Positions 17,419 to 25,666 of a DNA stretch of 64,000 bases are shown here, one piece after another. The translations under genes were made by a program, and so were the position numbers. Each line of letters starts with the position of its first letter. The stretch's first letter is position 1. Under the pieces are notes generated by a model, which did no database searches, was not told the DNA's origin, and saw only the letters and a program-made list of their open reading frames with translations. This DNA is from CAYOWK01 sp964407665 (GTDB lineage Bacteria > Pseudomonadota > Alphaproteobacteria > Caulobacterales > Hyphomonadaceae): the NCBI GenBank assembly GCA_964407665.1, contig CAYOWK010000003.1, forward strand, positions 62,001-126,000, in the 5' to 3' direction.

Positions 17419-18710
17419 CGTGCGCCCCTCCGGATGGAGACCGACAACGCGTGAGCCGGCAGGCCCTCCGCTTCGGCAAGTGTCTCGGCGGCCTGCGCCA
17501 GATGGGCAAACCCGGTCTCTGATATTCTCTGCACCGATGTGCGCTTAAGGAAATCGAAGATCGACAGCCCGGACGCGAACCGGGCGGCGCCCGACGTCGG
17601 CAGGACGTGGTTGGACCCCGTCACGTAGTCGCCCAGCGCCTCTGGCGCCCAGCGGCCCAGGAAAATCGCCCCGGCGTGACGCACGTCCCTGGCGATGGCG
17701 TCCGGATCTGCGGTGGCTATCTCGACGTGCTCGGGAGCGATCAGGTTGGTGATCTCCGCGGCAGCGGAAAGCGGCGCGATCACGATGGCTGAATACGTCT
17801 GCCATGAGTCGCGCGCAGCCTGCGAGCCGAGATCGTCCAGCATCGTATCCGCGGCGGCAAACACCGCGTTTGCAAAGGCTTCGTCGTCTGTGATCAGGAT
17901 CGATTGCGCCATCGGATCGTGCTCGGCCTGCGACAGCAGGTCAGCTGCAATCCAGCGCGGATCGTTGAGGGCATCTGCGACCACGGTGATCTCGGACGGG
18001 CCCGCAATCGTGTCGATGCCAACGGCGCCAAAGACGATTCGCTTGGCGGCCGCCACCCAGGCGTTGCCGGGGCCGACAATCTTGTCGACCGGCTCGAGGC
18101 GACCCGCCCCGTAAGCCAGTGCAGCTACGGCCTGCGCGCCGCCAATGGGGTAGTATTCCGTTACGCCAGCCCGGAGCGCGGCATAGGCGACCGCTGGCGA
18201 CAGCTCGCCGCCCGGGACCGGTGAAACCATGACAAGCCGCCCGACGCCCGCAGCCTTGGCGGGGATGGCGTTCATCAGGACCGAGCTCGGATAAGCCGCA
18301 CGACCGCCCGGAACGTAGAGCCCGACGGAATCCAGCGCGGTCCACCGCCACCCGAGTTCAAGCCCTGCAGGATCCACGAACGAGTGGTCGGCGGGACGCT
18401 GCGCTGCGTGGTATCGGGCGATCCTGTCTGCCGCGAAATCCAGCGCGTCCCGCACGCGCGGATCAACGTTTTGCGCGGCCCTGTGCAGATCAATTCCGGC
18501 GGACTGCATGCTGGCGGGATCGATCTCGATACGATCGAAGCGCAGCGTGTGCTCGGCGACAGCAGCGCCGCCGCGTCTCTGGACGTCACGAATGATCGCG
18601 AGCGCGCCATCCGACACCTCGTCGGATGAGCCGGCGCGCCGCGTGTTCAGGAAGGCCCTGAACTCTGCCACGAACGTTGGCGAGGAGAACTGGAAACAGC
18701 GATTTGTCAT
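17415..18710 (-). CDS. hisD: Histidinol dehydrogenase
   Basis: Catalyses the last two steps of histidine synthesis, L-histidinol to L-histidine, with NAD and zinc. The 431-residue product has GLYVPGGRAAYPSSVLMNAIP, EYYPIGGAQAVAALAYG, KIVGPGNAWVAAAKR, GIDTIAGPSE, LLSQAEHDP and TGSNHVLPT. The start is the ATG at 18710, which overlaps the DUF2948 stop; a start 39 bases upstream would overlap that gene further. No other his genes are in view. Confidence 0.96.
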   Translation of the reverse strand: MTNRCFQFSSPTFVAEFRAFLNTRRAGSSDEVSDGALAIIRDVQRRGGAAVAEHTLRFDRIEIDPASMQSAGIDLHRAAQNVDPRVRDALDFAADRIARYHAAQRPADHSFVDPAGLELGWRWTALDSVGLYVPGGRAAYPSSVLMNAIPAKAAGVGRLVMVSPVPGGELSPAVAYAALRAGVTEYYPIGGAQAVAALAYGAGRLEPVDKIVGPGNAWVAAAKRIVFGAVGIDTIAGPSEITVVADALNDPRWIAADLLSQAEHDPMAQSILITDDEAFANAVFAAADTMLDDLGSQAARDSWQTYSAIVIAPLSAAAEITNLIAPEHVEIATADPDAIARDVRHAGAIFLGRWAPEALGDYVTGSNHVLPTSGAARFASGLSIFDFLKRTSVQRISETGFAHLAQAAETLAEAEGLPAHALSVSIRRGAR

Positions 18711-19147
18711 GCCGGTCTGCCGTGATCCGGACGGCGGCGCGTTGGCCATGCCTGTCCAGTGTCAAATAGGGTCGCATCAATGCATTCGACGACGAGTTCC
18801 ACCTCTGAGCCGCCGGCGAAGACCAGTCTGATCCGGCCGGAAGGCGGCTCGGCGTCCGGGACGAACTGCAGGTCGAGGATGGAGAGGACGTCTTCTCCGT
18901 CTGCCGGGAGATGCTGGGAGCGCGCCTGCAGGACGCCGGCAAGAGCCAGAACCGCCCGCGAACGGAAGTAGGGTCCGCGCTTGCCTGCCCTTTCCCACTG
19001 GAACCGGTTGACCTCGAGCCCGAACGTCCGGGATCTAGGATCGAGCTTCATGTCCTGGCGCTTGAGAACGGCGTCCTGGACGGCGGCAGCCAGAATCCCC
19101 AGTCCGTCGGCGTCATCGGCCGTCAGCCTGAGAACGCTGCTTTCCAT
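18707..19147 (-). CDS. DUF2948 family protein
   Basis: A 146-residue cytosolic protein of unknown function, found between murA and hisD in many alphaproteobacteria. Conserved features are LTADDADGLGILAAAVQDAV, MKLDPRSRTFGLEVNRFQWE and the C-terminal LVVECIDATLFDTGQAWPT. The ATG at 19147 fits the domain start; a GTG at 19195 would add 16 residues with no family support. The family name comes from recognition of context and sequence pattern. Confidence 0.85.
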   Translation of the reverse strand: MESSVLRLTADDADGLGILAAAVQDAVLKRQDMKLDPRSRTFGLEVNRFQWERAGKRGPYFRSRAVLALAGVLQARSQHLPADGEDVLSILDLQFVPDAEPPSGRIRLVFAGGSEVELVVECIDATLFDTGQAWPTRRRPDHGRPA

Positions 19148-19227
19148 CTCGTCTTGCCCTGACCTTGAGACATCCACGACGCCCAGCTTGCCCACCTAGA
19201 GCATATCCGCTGCCGCCTCCAGCCGCA

Positions 19228-20499
<1,272 letters not shown>

Positions 20500-20547
20500 G
20501 CGGGACGTTAAGCGTCGAATTTCGACGGCTGCAAGGCGCGATCGGGA

Positions 20548-20688
20548 CTAATCTCGGGGTTCCGGGTCCTGTGGTTCTGCCGGATTGGCCGCCTTGCGCC
20601 TCCGCAGGTTCTCCCGCAGCGCCCTCGCAAGCCGCGCCTCACGAGCGTCAGCGGGCGAAATGGGCTTTGGCGGCTCAGTCCGGGCCAT
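20548..20688 (-). CDS. Small basic hypothetical protein (46 residues)
   Basis: A short frame directly upstream of murA and downstream of tRNA-Thr. It encodes MARTEPPKPISP followed by a strongly basic helix (ADAREARLARALRENLRRRK) and an acidic, proline-rich tail. The Ala/Leu/Arg heptad-like pattern and its position fit a real gene; I have an impression that similar short proteins occur beside murA in relatives, but cannot verify this. The ribosome-binding site is weak. Function unknown, perhaps nucleic-acid or membrane-surface binding. Confidence 0.55.
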   Translation of the reverse strand: MARTEPPKPISPADAREARLARALRENLRRRKAANPAEPQDPEPRD

Positions 20689-20724
20689 GTCTGGACCCCG
20701 ATAAGGTGTGCAATTTCAGGGATC

Positions 20725-20799
<75 letters not shown>

Positions 20800-20866
20800 G
20801 GACCCGCCTTCGCGGAGCGGTTCCGATAGCGGAATCGGTTGTCGGTGAAAAGAGGCTAACTTGGCT

Positions 20867-21511
20867 CTACCGTCGCAGGCCGCTGGAATACTTCTGGCGG
20901 ATTTCCATCTGGCGGTCCGCCAGCAGCAGGTCCTCCTTGGTATCGATGTCCATCAGCATCGCCTTTGGAGCCTCGACCGCCTGCACCCGGAATCGCGAAT
21001 CGGACAGAAGCCGCTTTGCGCCGTCATCGCCGTCCAGCTCCTGCAGAAACGGCAGGCAGCTGGCGTGGAAGGCCGTCGGCGGGCGAACCCCGTCCTGACC
21101 CCCTGCATGGGCGATCTGGACACCGCCCTGGCCGCCGATCTCCCCGATCAGCTTATGTAGCAGCTCCTGTTCCACGAACGGCATGTCGGCCATGCAGAAG
21201 ATCACCGCGTCCGGCTTGAACTGCTGCGCGACCTGCGCGCCAACCGCGATGGACGTCCCCAGCCCCTCGGACGGCTTCTTGTTGACCGCAATCACGAACC
21301 GGTCCGCCAGCCGCTCGGCGATGCTGGAGCGGTTGGACGGGCACACCGCGATCCGCGCCAGCGGCTGCAGCTCCGAAATCTCCGACGCGGCGTGATCCAG
21401 CAACGGCCTGCCCCGCAACGGCGCCATAAGCTTGTCGCCCCAGCCAAACCGGCGCGAGAGCCCGGACGCCAGAAGCACGATCGCGGTCCGGTTCAGGGGA
21501 ACTTGCATCAT
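20867..21511 (-). CDS. MobA/MocA-like nucleotidyltransferase
   Basis: A 214-residue NTP-transferase-fold protein resembling molybdenum cofactor cytidylyl- or guanylyltransferases. The nucleotide loop is VLLASGLSRRFGWGDKLMAPL, a variant of LAAGxSxRMGxxKL. FCMADMPFVEQ carries the metal-binding Asp, and RPPTAFHASCLPFLQEL is the region that normally reads GHPxxF. Its ATG overlaps the stop of the XdhC gene, so the two form an operon, which supports a role in maturing a molybdenum hydroxylase. No such hydroxylase is in this window. Confidence 0.82.
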   Translation of the reverse strand: MMQVPLNRTAIVLLASGLSRRFGWGDKLMAPLRGRPLLDHAASEISELQPLARIAVCPSNRSSIAERLADRFVIAVNKKPSEGLGTSIAVGAQVAQQFKPDAVIFCMADMPFVEQELLHKLIGEIGGQGGVQIAHAGGQDGVRPPTAFHASCLPFLQELDGDDGAKRLLSDSRFRVQAVEAPKAMLMDIDTKEDLLLADRQMEIRQKYSSGLRR

Positions 21512-22470
21512 ACCATCCTGTCCGGACGCAGAGACATGATTTCCGCGAGCGAGGAAAGAGCCAGATTGCGCGGGTCGCGCGATGGAAACAAGCCGATAGG
21601 CCCTTTCAGCCGCTCGATATCGTCAGGCCCCGCCCCCAGTTCACGCAGCGTCTGTATCCGGTTCATGTGGGTCTGTCTCGAACCCAGCGCGCCCACATAG
21701 AATGCGGGGCTCCGCAATGCATCCAGCAGAAGCGGCGCCTCCCACTCATGCTCGTGGAACAGACACGCGACCGCCGTGTCGGCGTCCAGCGGCAGCGCCG
21801 GCGCCCGGGCGGGAGTCGTAAGGGCAATGAGCCGGTCCGCATACGGCCGGCAGAAGTCCAGCGTCGCCGTCTCCTGGCTCGCCACGACCACTTCGCAGTC
21901 CCACAGCCGCGCCAGACGCGTCATGGCGACGATCTCCCATCCCCTCCCCGCCAGCACAATCCTCAGCCGCGGCGAGTAGCGCCGGACGAACACGCCCTGT
22001 CCGGTCGCGGCAGCGTTGATCTCGAACCCTGTTCCCGCCGCCGCCGGATCGAAACTCACGGAGAACGCCTCCCGGGCCATCCCCATAGCGACAGCCTGCT
22101 TCAGGACATCCCGGCTGACATGAACATTGACCTGCAGATCGATCCCGCCACCGCACGGTAGCCGCACGTCCAGATAGGACGAGCCTGTTCCATAGCGCAG
22201 CAGCCGGTTGGCGCCCGTCTCAAGGGCCTCCCGCGCTTCCTCGGCCAGCGCCCGTTCCAGACAGCCTCCGGAGATGCTGCCCGCAAACCTGCCGTCCTCG
22301 GCCACGGCAAGCTGGGCGCCGAGCGGCCGCGAGAACGGCCCGTCCAGCCCGATGATCGTGACCACAGCCGCCTTGCGGCCGGCCTCCATCTCCGCGAGGG
22401 CAAACGCCAGGACGTCGAAGTCGCCGGCGAGTCCGGGCGGCAGGTCGATGACGCTCTCCGCCGGATGCAT
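21508..22470 (-). CDS. XdhC/CoxI family protein
   Basis: A 320-residue protein of the XdhC family, which binds molybdenum cofactor and inserts it into xanthine-dehydrogenase-like enzymes. The N-terminal domain has AVVTIIGLDGPFSRPLGAQL and GSISGGCLERALAEEA (the conserved GGC). The C-terminal Rossmann-like domain has RIVLAGRGWEI, YVGALGSRQTHMNRIQTLRE and IGLFPSRDPRNLALSSLAEI. The ATG at 22470 has GGGAG upstream. The upstream 89 bases are the divergent promoter region shared with the enoyl-CoA hydratase gene. Confidence 0.88.
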   Translation of the reverse strand: MHPAESVIDLPPGLAGDFDVLAFALAEMEAGRKAAVVTIIGLDGPFSRPLGAQLAVAEDGRFAGSISGGCLERALAEEAREALETGANRLLRYGTGSSYLDVRLPCGGGIDLQVNVHVSRDVLKQAVAMGMAREAFSVSFDPAAAGTGFEINAAATGQGVFVRRYSPRLRIVLAGRGWEIVAMTRLARLWDCEVVVASQETATLDFCRPYADRLIALTTPARAPALPLDADTAVACLFHEHEWEAPLLLDALRSPAFYVGALGSRQTHMNRIQTLRELGAGPDDIERLKGPIGLFPSRDPRNLALSSLAEIMSLRPDRMV

Positions 22471-22559
22471 GCCCTTGCGTCTCCCTTTGTATAGAACTAG
22501 CGCTCGGCCCGAACAGGTAGTGACCCTTCCCGTGGGGGTCAACGCGGCAGGAGACGGAC

Positions 22560-23345
22560 ATGGAGTTTGCTGGCGGCCGTATCCAGACCCGCGTCGACGG
22601 GACCACCGGCTGGATCGTCTTCAACCAGCCCGAGCGGCTGAACGCTGTCCGCCTGGACATGTGGCAGGCCCTGCCAGCCGCCGTCGCCCCGCTCGCCGCC
22701 GACCCGGCCATCCGCTCCATCGTCGTTACCGGCGCAGGCGACCGCGCCTTCATCTCCGGCGCCGACATCGCCGAGTTCGAGACCGAACGGTTCGACGCCG
22801 CGAGCAACCACATCTTCACCGCCGCCGTGACGGCCGCCACCGCCTCGCTCGCGAACGCTCCCAAGCCGGTTATCGCTTCGATCGCCGGCTTCTGCATCGG
22901 TGGCGGCGTGGTCATCTCCAGCGCCTGCGACATCCGGATCTGCTCGGACGACTCCACCTTCGGCGTCCCGGCGGGAAAGCTCGGTCTGGGCTATGAATAC
23001 GACAATCTCGCCCGCCTCATCTCCATCGTCGGACGCGGCGCCGCGATGGATATGATCGCCACCGCCCGGCGCATCGGCGCGGACGAGGCGCTCCGCATGC
23101 GCTTCGTGAACCAGGTCACGTCGCGGGCGGACCTGCCCGCAGCCGTCGCCCGCTACACCGACATGATCGCCGCCAATGCGCCGCTCAGCATCGGTGCGGC
23201 CAAGGTCTGCGCGCAAGCGATATCGGGTCGCGGGACGCAGGCGGACGGCCAGGCCGCAATCGATGGCTGCTTCGACAGCCGCGACTACCGTGAAGGCCGG
23301 ACAGCCTTCCGCGAAAAGCGGGCGCCCGTCTTTGAGGGCCGCTGA
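22560..23345 (+). CDS. Enoyl-CoA hydratase/isomerase family protein
   Basis: Crotonase-fold enzyme of 261 residues. WIVFNQPERLNAV begins the domain, and the oxyanion-hole segments are FISGADIAEFE and IAGFCIGGGVVISSACDIRI. The usual catalytic Glu positions read FGVPAGKLGLGYEYD, so standard hydratase chemistry is likely but isomerase or other crotonase activity cannot be excluded. A GGAG lies 6 bases before the ATG. The acyl-CoA ligase gene follows after 22 bases, so the two probably form an operon for an acyl-CoA degradation route. Confidence 0.88.
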   Translation: MEFAGGRIQTRVDGTTGWIVFNQPERLNAVRLDMWQALPAAVAPLAADPAIRSIVVTGAGDRAFISGADIAEFETERFDAASNHIFTAAVTAATASLANAPKPVIASIAGFCIGGGVVISSACDIRICSDDSTFGVPAGKLGLGYEYDNLARLISIVGRGAAMDMIATARRIGADEALRMRFVNQVTSRADLPAAVARYTDMIAANAPLSIGAAKVCAQAISGRGTQADGQAAIDGCFDSRDYREGRTAFREKRAPVFEGR

Positions 23346-23367
23346 GACCAGCTCGGGAGACTTCGAC

Positions 23368-24921
23368 ATGCCGTCATCGGAACAGCTGCTGGCCAGCCCG
23401 TTCGCCACCATGGCCGACCTCGTCCGCGCGCACGGACAGGAGCGTCCTGCCTTCCCAGCCATCATCGACCGCGACCGCACGATATCCTACGGCGACTTCG
23501 ACGCCCTGATCGATCGCGCTGCGGCGGCCCTCCAGCGCGATGGCGTTACGCACGGCGGCGCAGTGGCAATCTGCGCGCTCTCTTCCATCGAGTATGTAGC
23601 CGTCTTCATCGCGGCGCTGCGCGTTGGCGCGGCGGCCTCGCCGCTGGCGCCCTCCTCGACCCCCGACCAGCTCTCCGCCATGGTCGGCGATTGTGGCGCT
23701 ACGCTGGTCTTCCTCGATGACGCAGCCGCCGCCACGCTCGACCTCGCCACGGCAAAGCCTGCCGCCACGCGGATCGCGCTTGAGGGATCGGCTGGTCTTG
23801 CGTTCGAAAGTTGGCTGGCGCCCGAAGGCTCCCGACCTGAACCGGTTGCAGTCGACCCGCAGGACCCGTTCAACATCATCTATTCCTCTGGCACGACGGG
23901 TACGCCCAAGGGCATTGTCCAGTCGCACGCCATGCGCTGGGGTCATGTGCGGCGCGCAGCCTCGACCGGCTACGGCCCGGACTGCGTCACGGTTGTTTCG
24001 ACGCCGCTTTATTCGAACACGACGCTGGTCAGCCTGATTCCGACCCTCGTCCGGGGCGGCACGGTCGTGCTCATGCGGAAGTTCGACGCGAAGGAGTTCC
24101 TCGCCCTGTCTCAGACCCACCGGGCGACGCACGCCATGCTGGTTCCCGTGCAGTATCGCAGGCTGATGGATCTCCCGGGCTTCGACAGCTTCGATCTCTC
24201 CAGCTACCGGATGAAGACCTGCACCAGCGCGCCTTTCGGCGCCGATCTCAAGGCCGAGGTGCTAAAGCGCTGGCCGGGTGGTCTGGTCGAGATTTACGGC
24301 ATGACCGAAGGCGGCGGCACCTGCCTGCTCGCCGCTCACGAATTCCCGGACAAGCTCCACACTGTCGGCCGTCCCGCCGAAGGCCACGACATCCGCATTA
24401 TCGACGAAGCCGGCAACGAACTCCCGCAAGGGCAGCTGGGCGAAGTCGTTGGCCGGTCGATGGCGATGATGAATGGCTATCACAACCTGCCGGCCAAGAC
24501 GGCGGAAGCCGAATGGTACAGCCCGGACGGTTTGCGCTTCATTCGGACAGGCGATGTCGGCCGCTTCGACGAAGACGGCTTCATGGTTCTGGGCGACCGC
24601 AAGAAGGACATGATCATCTCCGGCGGATTCAACATCTACCCGAGCGACCTGGAAATCGAACTCGCCGCCCACCCTGCCGTGCGTGAATCGGCTGTCGTCG
24701 GGATTCCGTCGCGGGAATGGGGCGAGACGCCTGCTGCATTCGTCGTTCTGCGCGACGGCGCCAGTGTCGAAGCCGAGGACCTCCGGCAGTGGGTGAACGC
24801 CCGCGTCGGCAAGACCCAGCGCATCACCTGGCTCAACCTAGTGGAGAGCCTGCCCCGCTCCGCCATCGGCAAGGTGTTGAAACGCGAACTGCGCGACAGC
24901 TTCACGCCGCCTGCGGCCTGA
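23368..24921 (+). CDS. AMP-dependent acyl-CoA synthetase
   Basis: ANL-superfamily ligase of 517 residues that activates a carboxylic acid via an acyl-AMP. Core motifs are the P-loop YSSGTTGTPKG, the A5 motif EIYGMTEGGG, the hinge RTGDVGRFDEDGF and GDRKKDMIISGGFNIYPSDLE, and the catalytic Lys in SAIGKVLKREL. The open frame continues upstream into the hydratase gene in another phase; the ATG at 23368 matches the N-terminal domain. The substrate is unknown. The operon partner suggests a fatty or aromatic acid. Confidence 0.9.
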   Translation: MPSSEQLLASPFATMADLVRAHGQERPAFPAIIDRDRTISYGDFDALIDRAAAALQRDGVTHGGAVAICALSSIEYVAVFIAALRVGAAASPLAPSSTPDQLSAMVGDCGATLVFLDDAAAATLDLATAKPAATRIALEGSAGLAFESWLAPEGSRPEPVAVDPQDPFNIIYSSGTTGTPKGIVQSHAMRWGHVRRAASTGYGPDCVTVVSTPLYSNTTLVSLIPTLVRGGTVVLMRKFDAKEFLALSQTHRATHAMLVPVQYRRLMDLPGFDSFDLSSYRMKTCTSAPFGADLKAEVLKRWPGGLVEIYGMTEGGGTCLLAAHEFPDKLHTVGRPAEGHDIRIIDEAGNELPQGQLGEVVGRSMAMMNGYHNLPAKTAEAEWYSPDGLRFIRTGDVGRFDEDGFMVLGDRKKDMIISGGFNIYPSDLEIELAAHPAVRESAVVGIPSREWGETPAAFVVLRDGASVEAEDLRQWVNARVGKTQRITWLNLVESLPRSAIGKVLKRELRDSFTPPAA

Positions 24922-24946
24922 GCGCCAAGTCTCACCACCACCTGTC

Positions 24947-25010
24947 ATTCCGGGCGCTGGCGCGAAGCGCCGTAGACCCGGAATCCAGGATGGTCCGGCG
25001 CTGGATTCCG
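24947..25010. repeat. Palindromic repeat with three mutually exclusive arms
   Basis: The arm ATTCCGGG (24947-24954) pairs with CCCGGAAT (24977-24984), enclosing an inner hairpin GGCGC-GAA-GCGCC (24959-24971). The segment CGGAATCCAG (24979-24988) also pairs perfectly with CTGGATTCCG (25001-25010). The two outer pairings share bases 24979-24984 and cannot form together. It resembles the dispersed 'cattccggg...cccggaatcc' palindromic repeats of alphaproteobacteria. Confidence 0.65.
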
Positions 25011-25160
25011 CGTCAGTGGCCCATCAGGCCGCAACCACAAAAAAATCTCGCCCTCGTTTGTCCCCACCCCCTCCAGCGTCGCTTGGAGTGCCCTCGTCTC
25101 TCCGGAGCAGGCGCTCGTGTCGACCGAACGCGGAGCCGGGGGACATACGATCTACGGGTC

Positions 25161-25187
25161 GGGGAACACGAACTGGTGGTGTTCTCC
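25161..25187. repeat. Inverted repeat, 9-bp stem
   Basis: GGGGAACAC (25161-25169) pairs with GTGTTCTCC (25179-25187) with a single G-T pair and a 9-base loop. Confidence 0.5.
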
Positions 25188-25270
25188 GTTCGGCGATCTG
25201 GCTCGGCATGGGGAGCGGGAGGAAAAAGCCCGTGGCAAACCTCGCCCGTCTTGAGGCGCGCGGAGCAGAT

Positions 25271-25297
25271 CGCGATCAGGATGAAATCCTGATCGTG
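25271..25297. repeat. Hairpin with 10-bp perfect stem and GAA loop
   Basis: CGATCAGGAT (25273-25282) and ATCCTGATCG (25286-25295) are exact complements around the loop GAA, extendable by a G-T and a C-G pair. No T-tract follows on either strand. Confidence 0.65.
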
Positions 25298-25324
25298 TGA
25301 AGATGCTCCGCCAACAGGAAGACA

Positions 25325-25362
25325 GACCGGATTCACGCGCCCGGACCGGGCGCGATCCGGTC
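25325..25362. repeat. Two-tier hairpin
   Basis: Outer stem GACCGGAT/ATCCGGTC (8 perfect pairs, 25325-25332 with 25355-25362) and inner stem GCGCCCG/CGGGCGC (7 perfect pairs) around loop GAC, separated by an asymmetric internal loop. Confidence 0.65.
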
Positions 25363-25407
25363 TGGGTCCGTCCTGGCGACAGGCGGCGTCTAATGTGGGA
25401 CCGCGAT

Positions 25408-25425
25408 GGCCAGCGAAAGCTGGCC
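25408..25425 (+). repeat. Hairpin capped by a GAAA tetraloop
   Basis: GGCCAGC (25408-25414) pairs with GCTGGCC (25419-25425) around GAAA, a GNRA tetraloop if transcribed rightward. Confidence 0.6.
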
Positions 25426-25465
25426 GGGACAGAGACGGAGCCCGCGCGCCAGGTTGAATGATCGC

Positions 25466-25543
25466 ATGCGCGGAGGCGGGACGCAGGTCTCACCTTCTCT
25501 TCGCGCTTACAGACGACCCGAGGCGGCTCCCGCCTCCGCGCAT
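25466..25543. repeat. 16-bp perfect inverted repeat enclosing 46 bases
   Basis: ATGCGCGGAGGCGGGA (25466-25481) and TCCCGCCTCCGCGCAT (25528-25543) are exact complements. The spacing is compatible with the long stem of a structured RNA, or with short terminal repeats of a tiny non-autonomous element; no clear target duplication is visible. Confidence 0.65.
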
Positions 25544-25544
25544 C

Positions 25545-25600
25545 GCCTGCAATTTCTGCAGGCCGGACCACAGCATCCCTCAGGCGGAAACGCCGTGAGG
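25545..25600. repeat. Two adjacent hairpins upstream of the acyl-CoA ligase gene
   Basis: GCCTGCA (25545-25551) pairs with TGCAGGC (25557-25563) around a 5-base loop. Then CCTCAGGCG (25578-25586) pairs with CGCC-TGAGG (25591-25600), with one bulged G, around a GAAA loop at 25587-25590. They end 66 bases before the ligase start codon. Confidence 0.55.
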
Positions 25601-25666
25601 CTTTCGGCATATGCGCACGAACCAATCCTGTTCTAGACTGACGAAAAGACGACCGGGGAAACGCCA

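Larger units (their letters stand above)
24922..25666. other. Hairpin-rich non-coding region between two acyl-CoA ligase genes
   Basis: A 745-base stretch with no credible coding frame (overlapping short frames in several phases, none with a domain). At least nine strong inverted repeats occupy it from end to end, listed separately. Several have perfect stems of 7-16 bases closed by tight loops, including a GAAA tetraloop on the plus strand. No T-run terminators follow them. It could be a structured RNA or long leader for the downstream ligase, or a mosaic of palindromic repeats. Confidence 0.6.

Noticed and set aside
23176..23367. N-terminal extension of the first acyl-CoA ligase into the hydratase gene
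   Set aside because: The segment is an alternative frame of the hydratase coding sequence; the ligase domain starts at the ATG at 23368.
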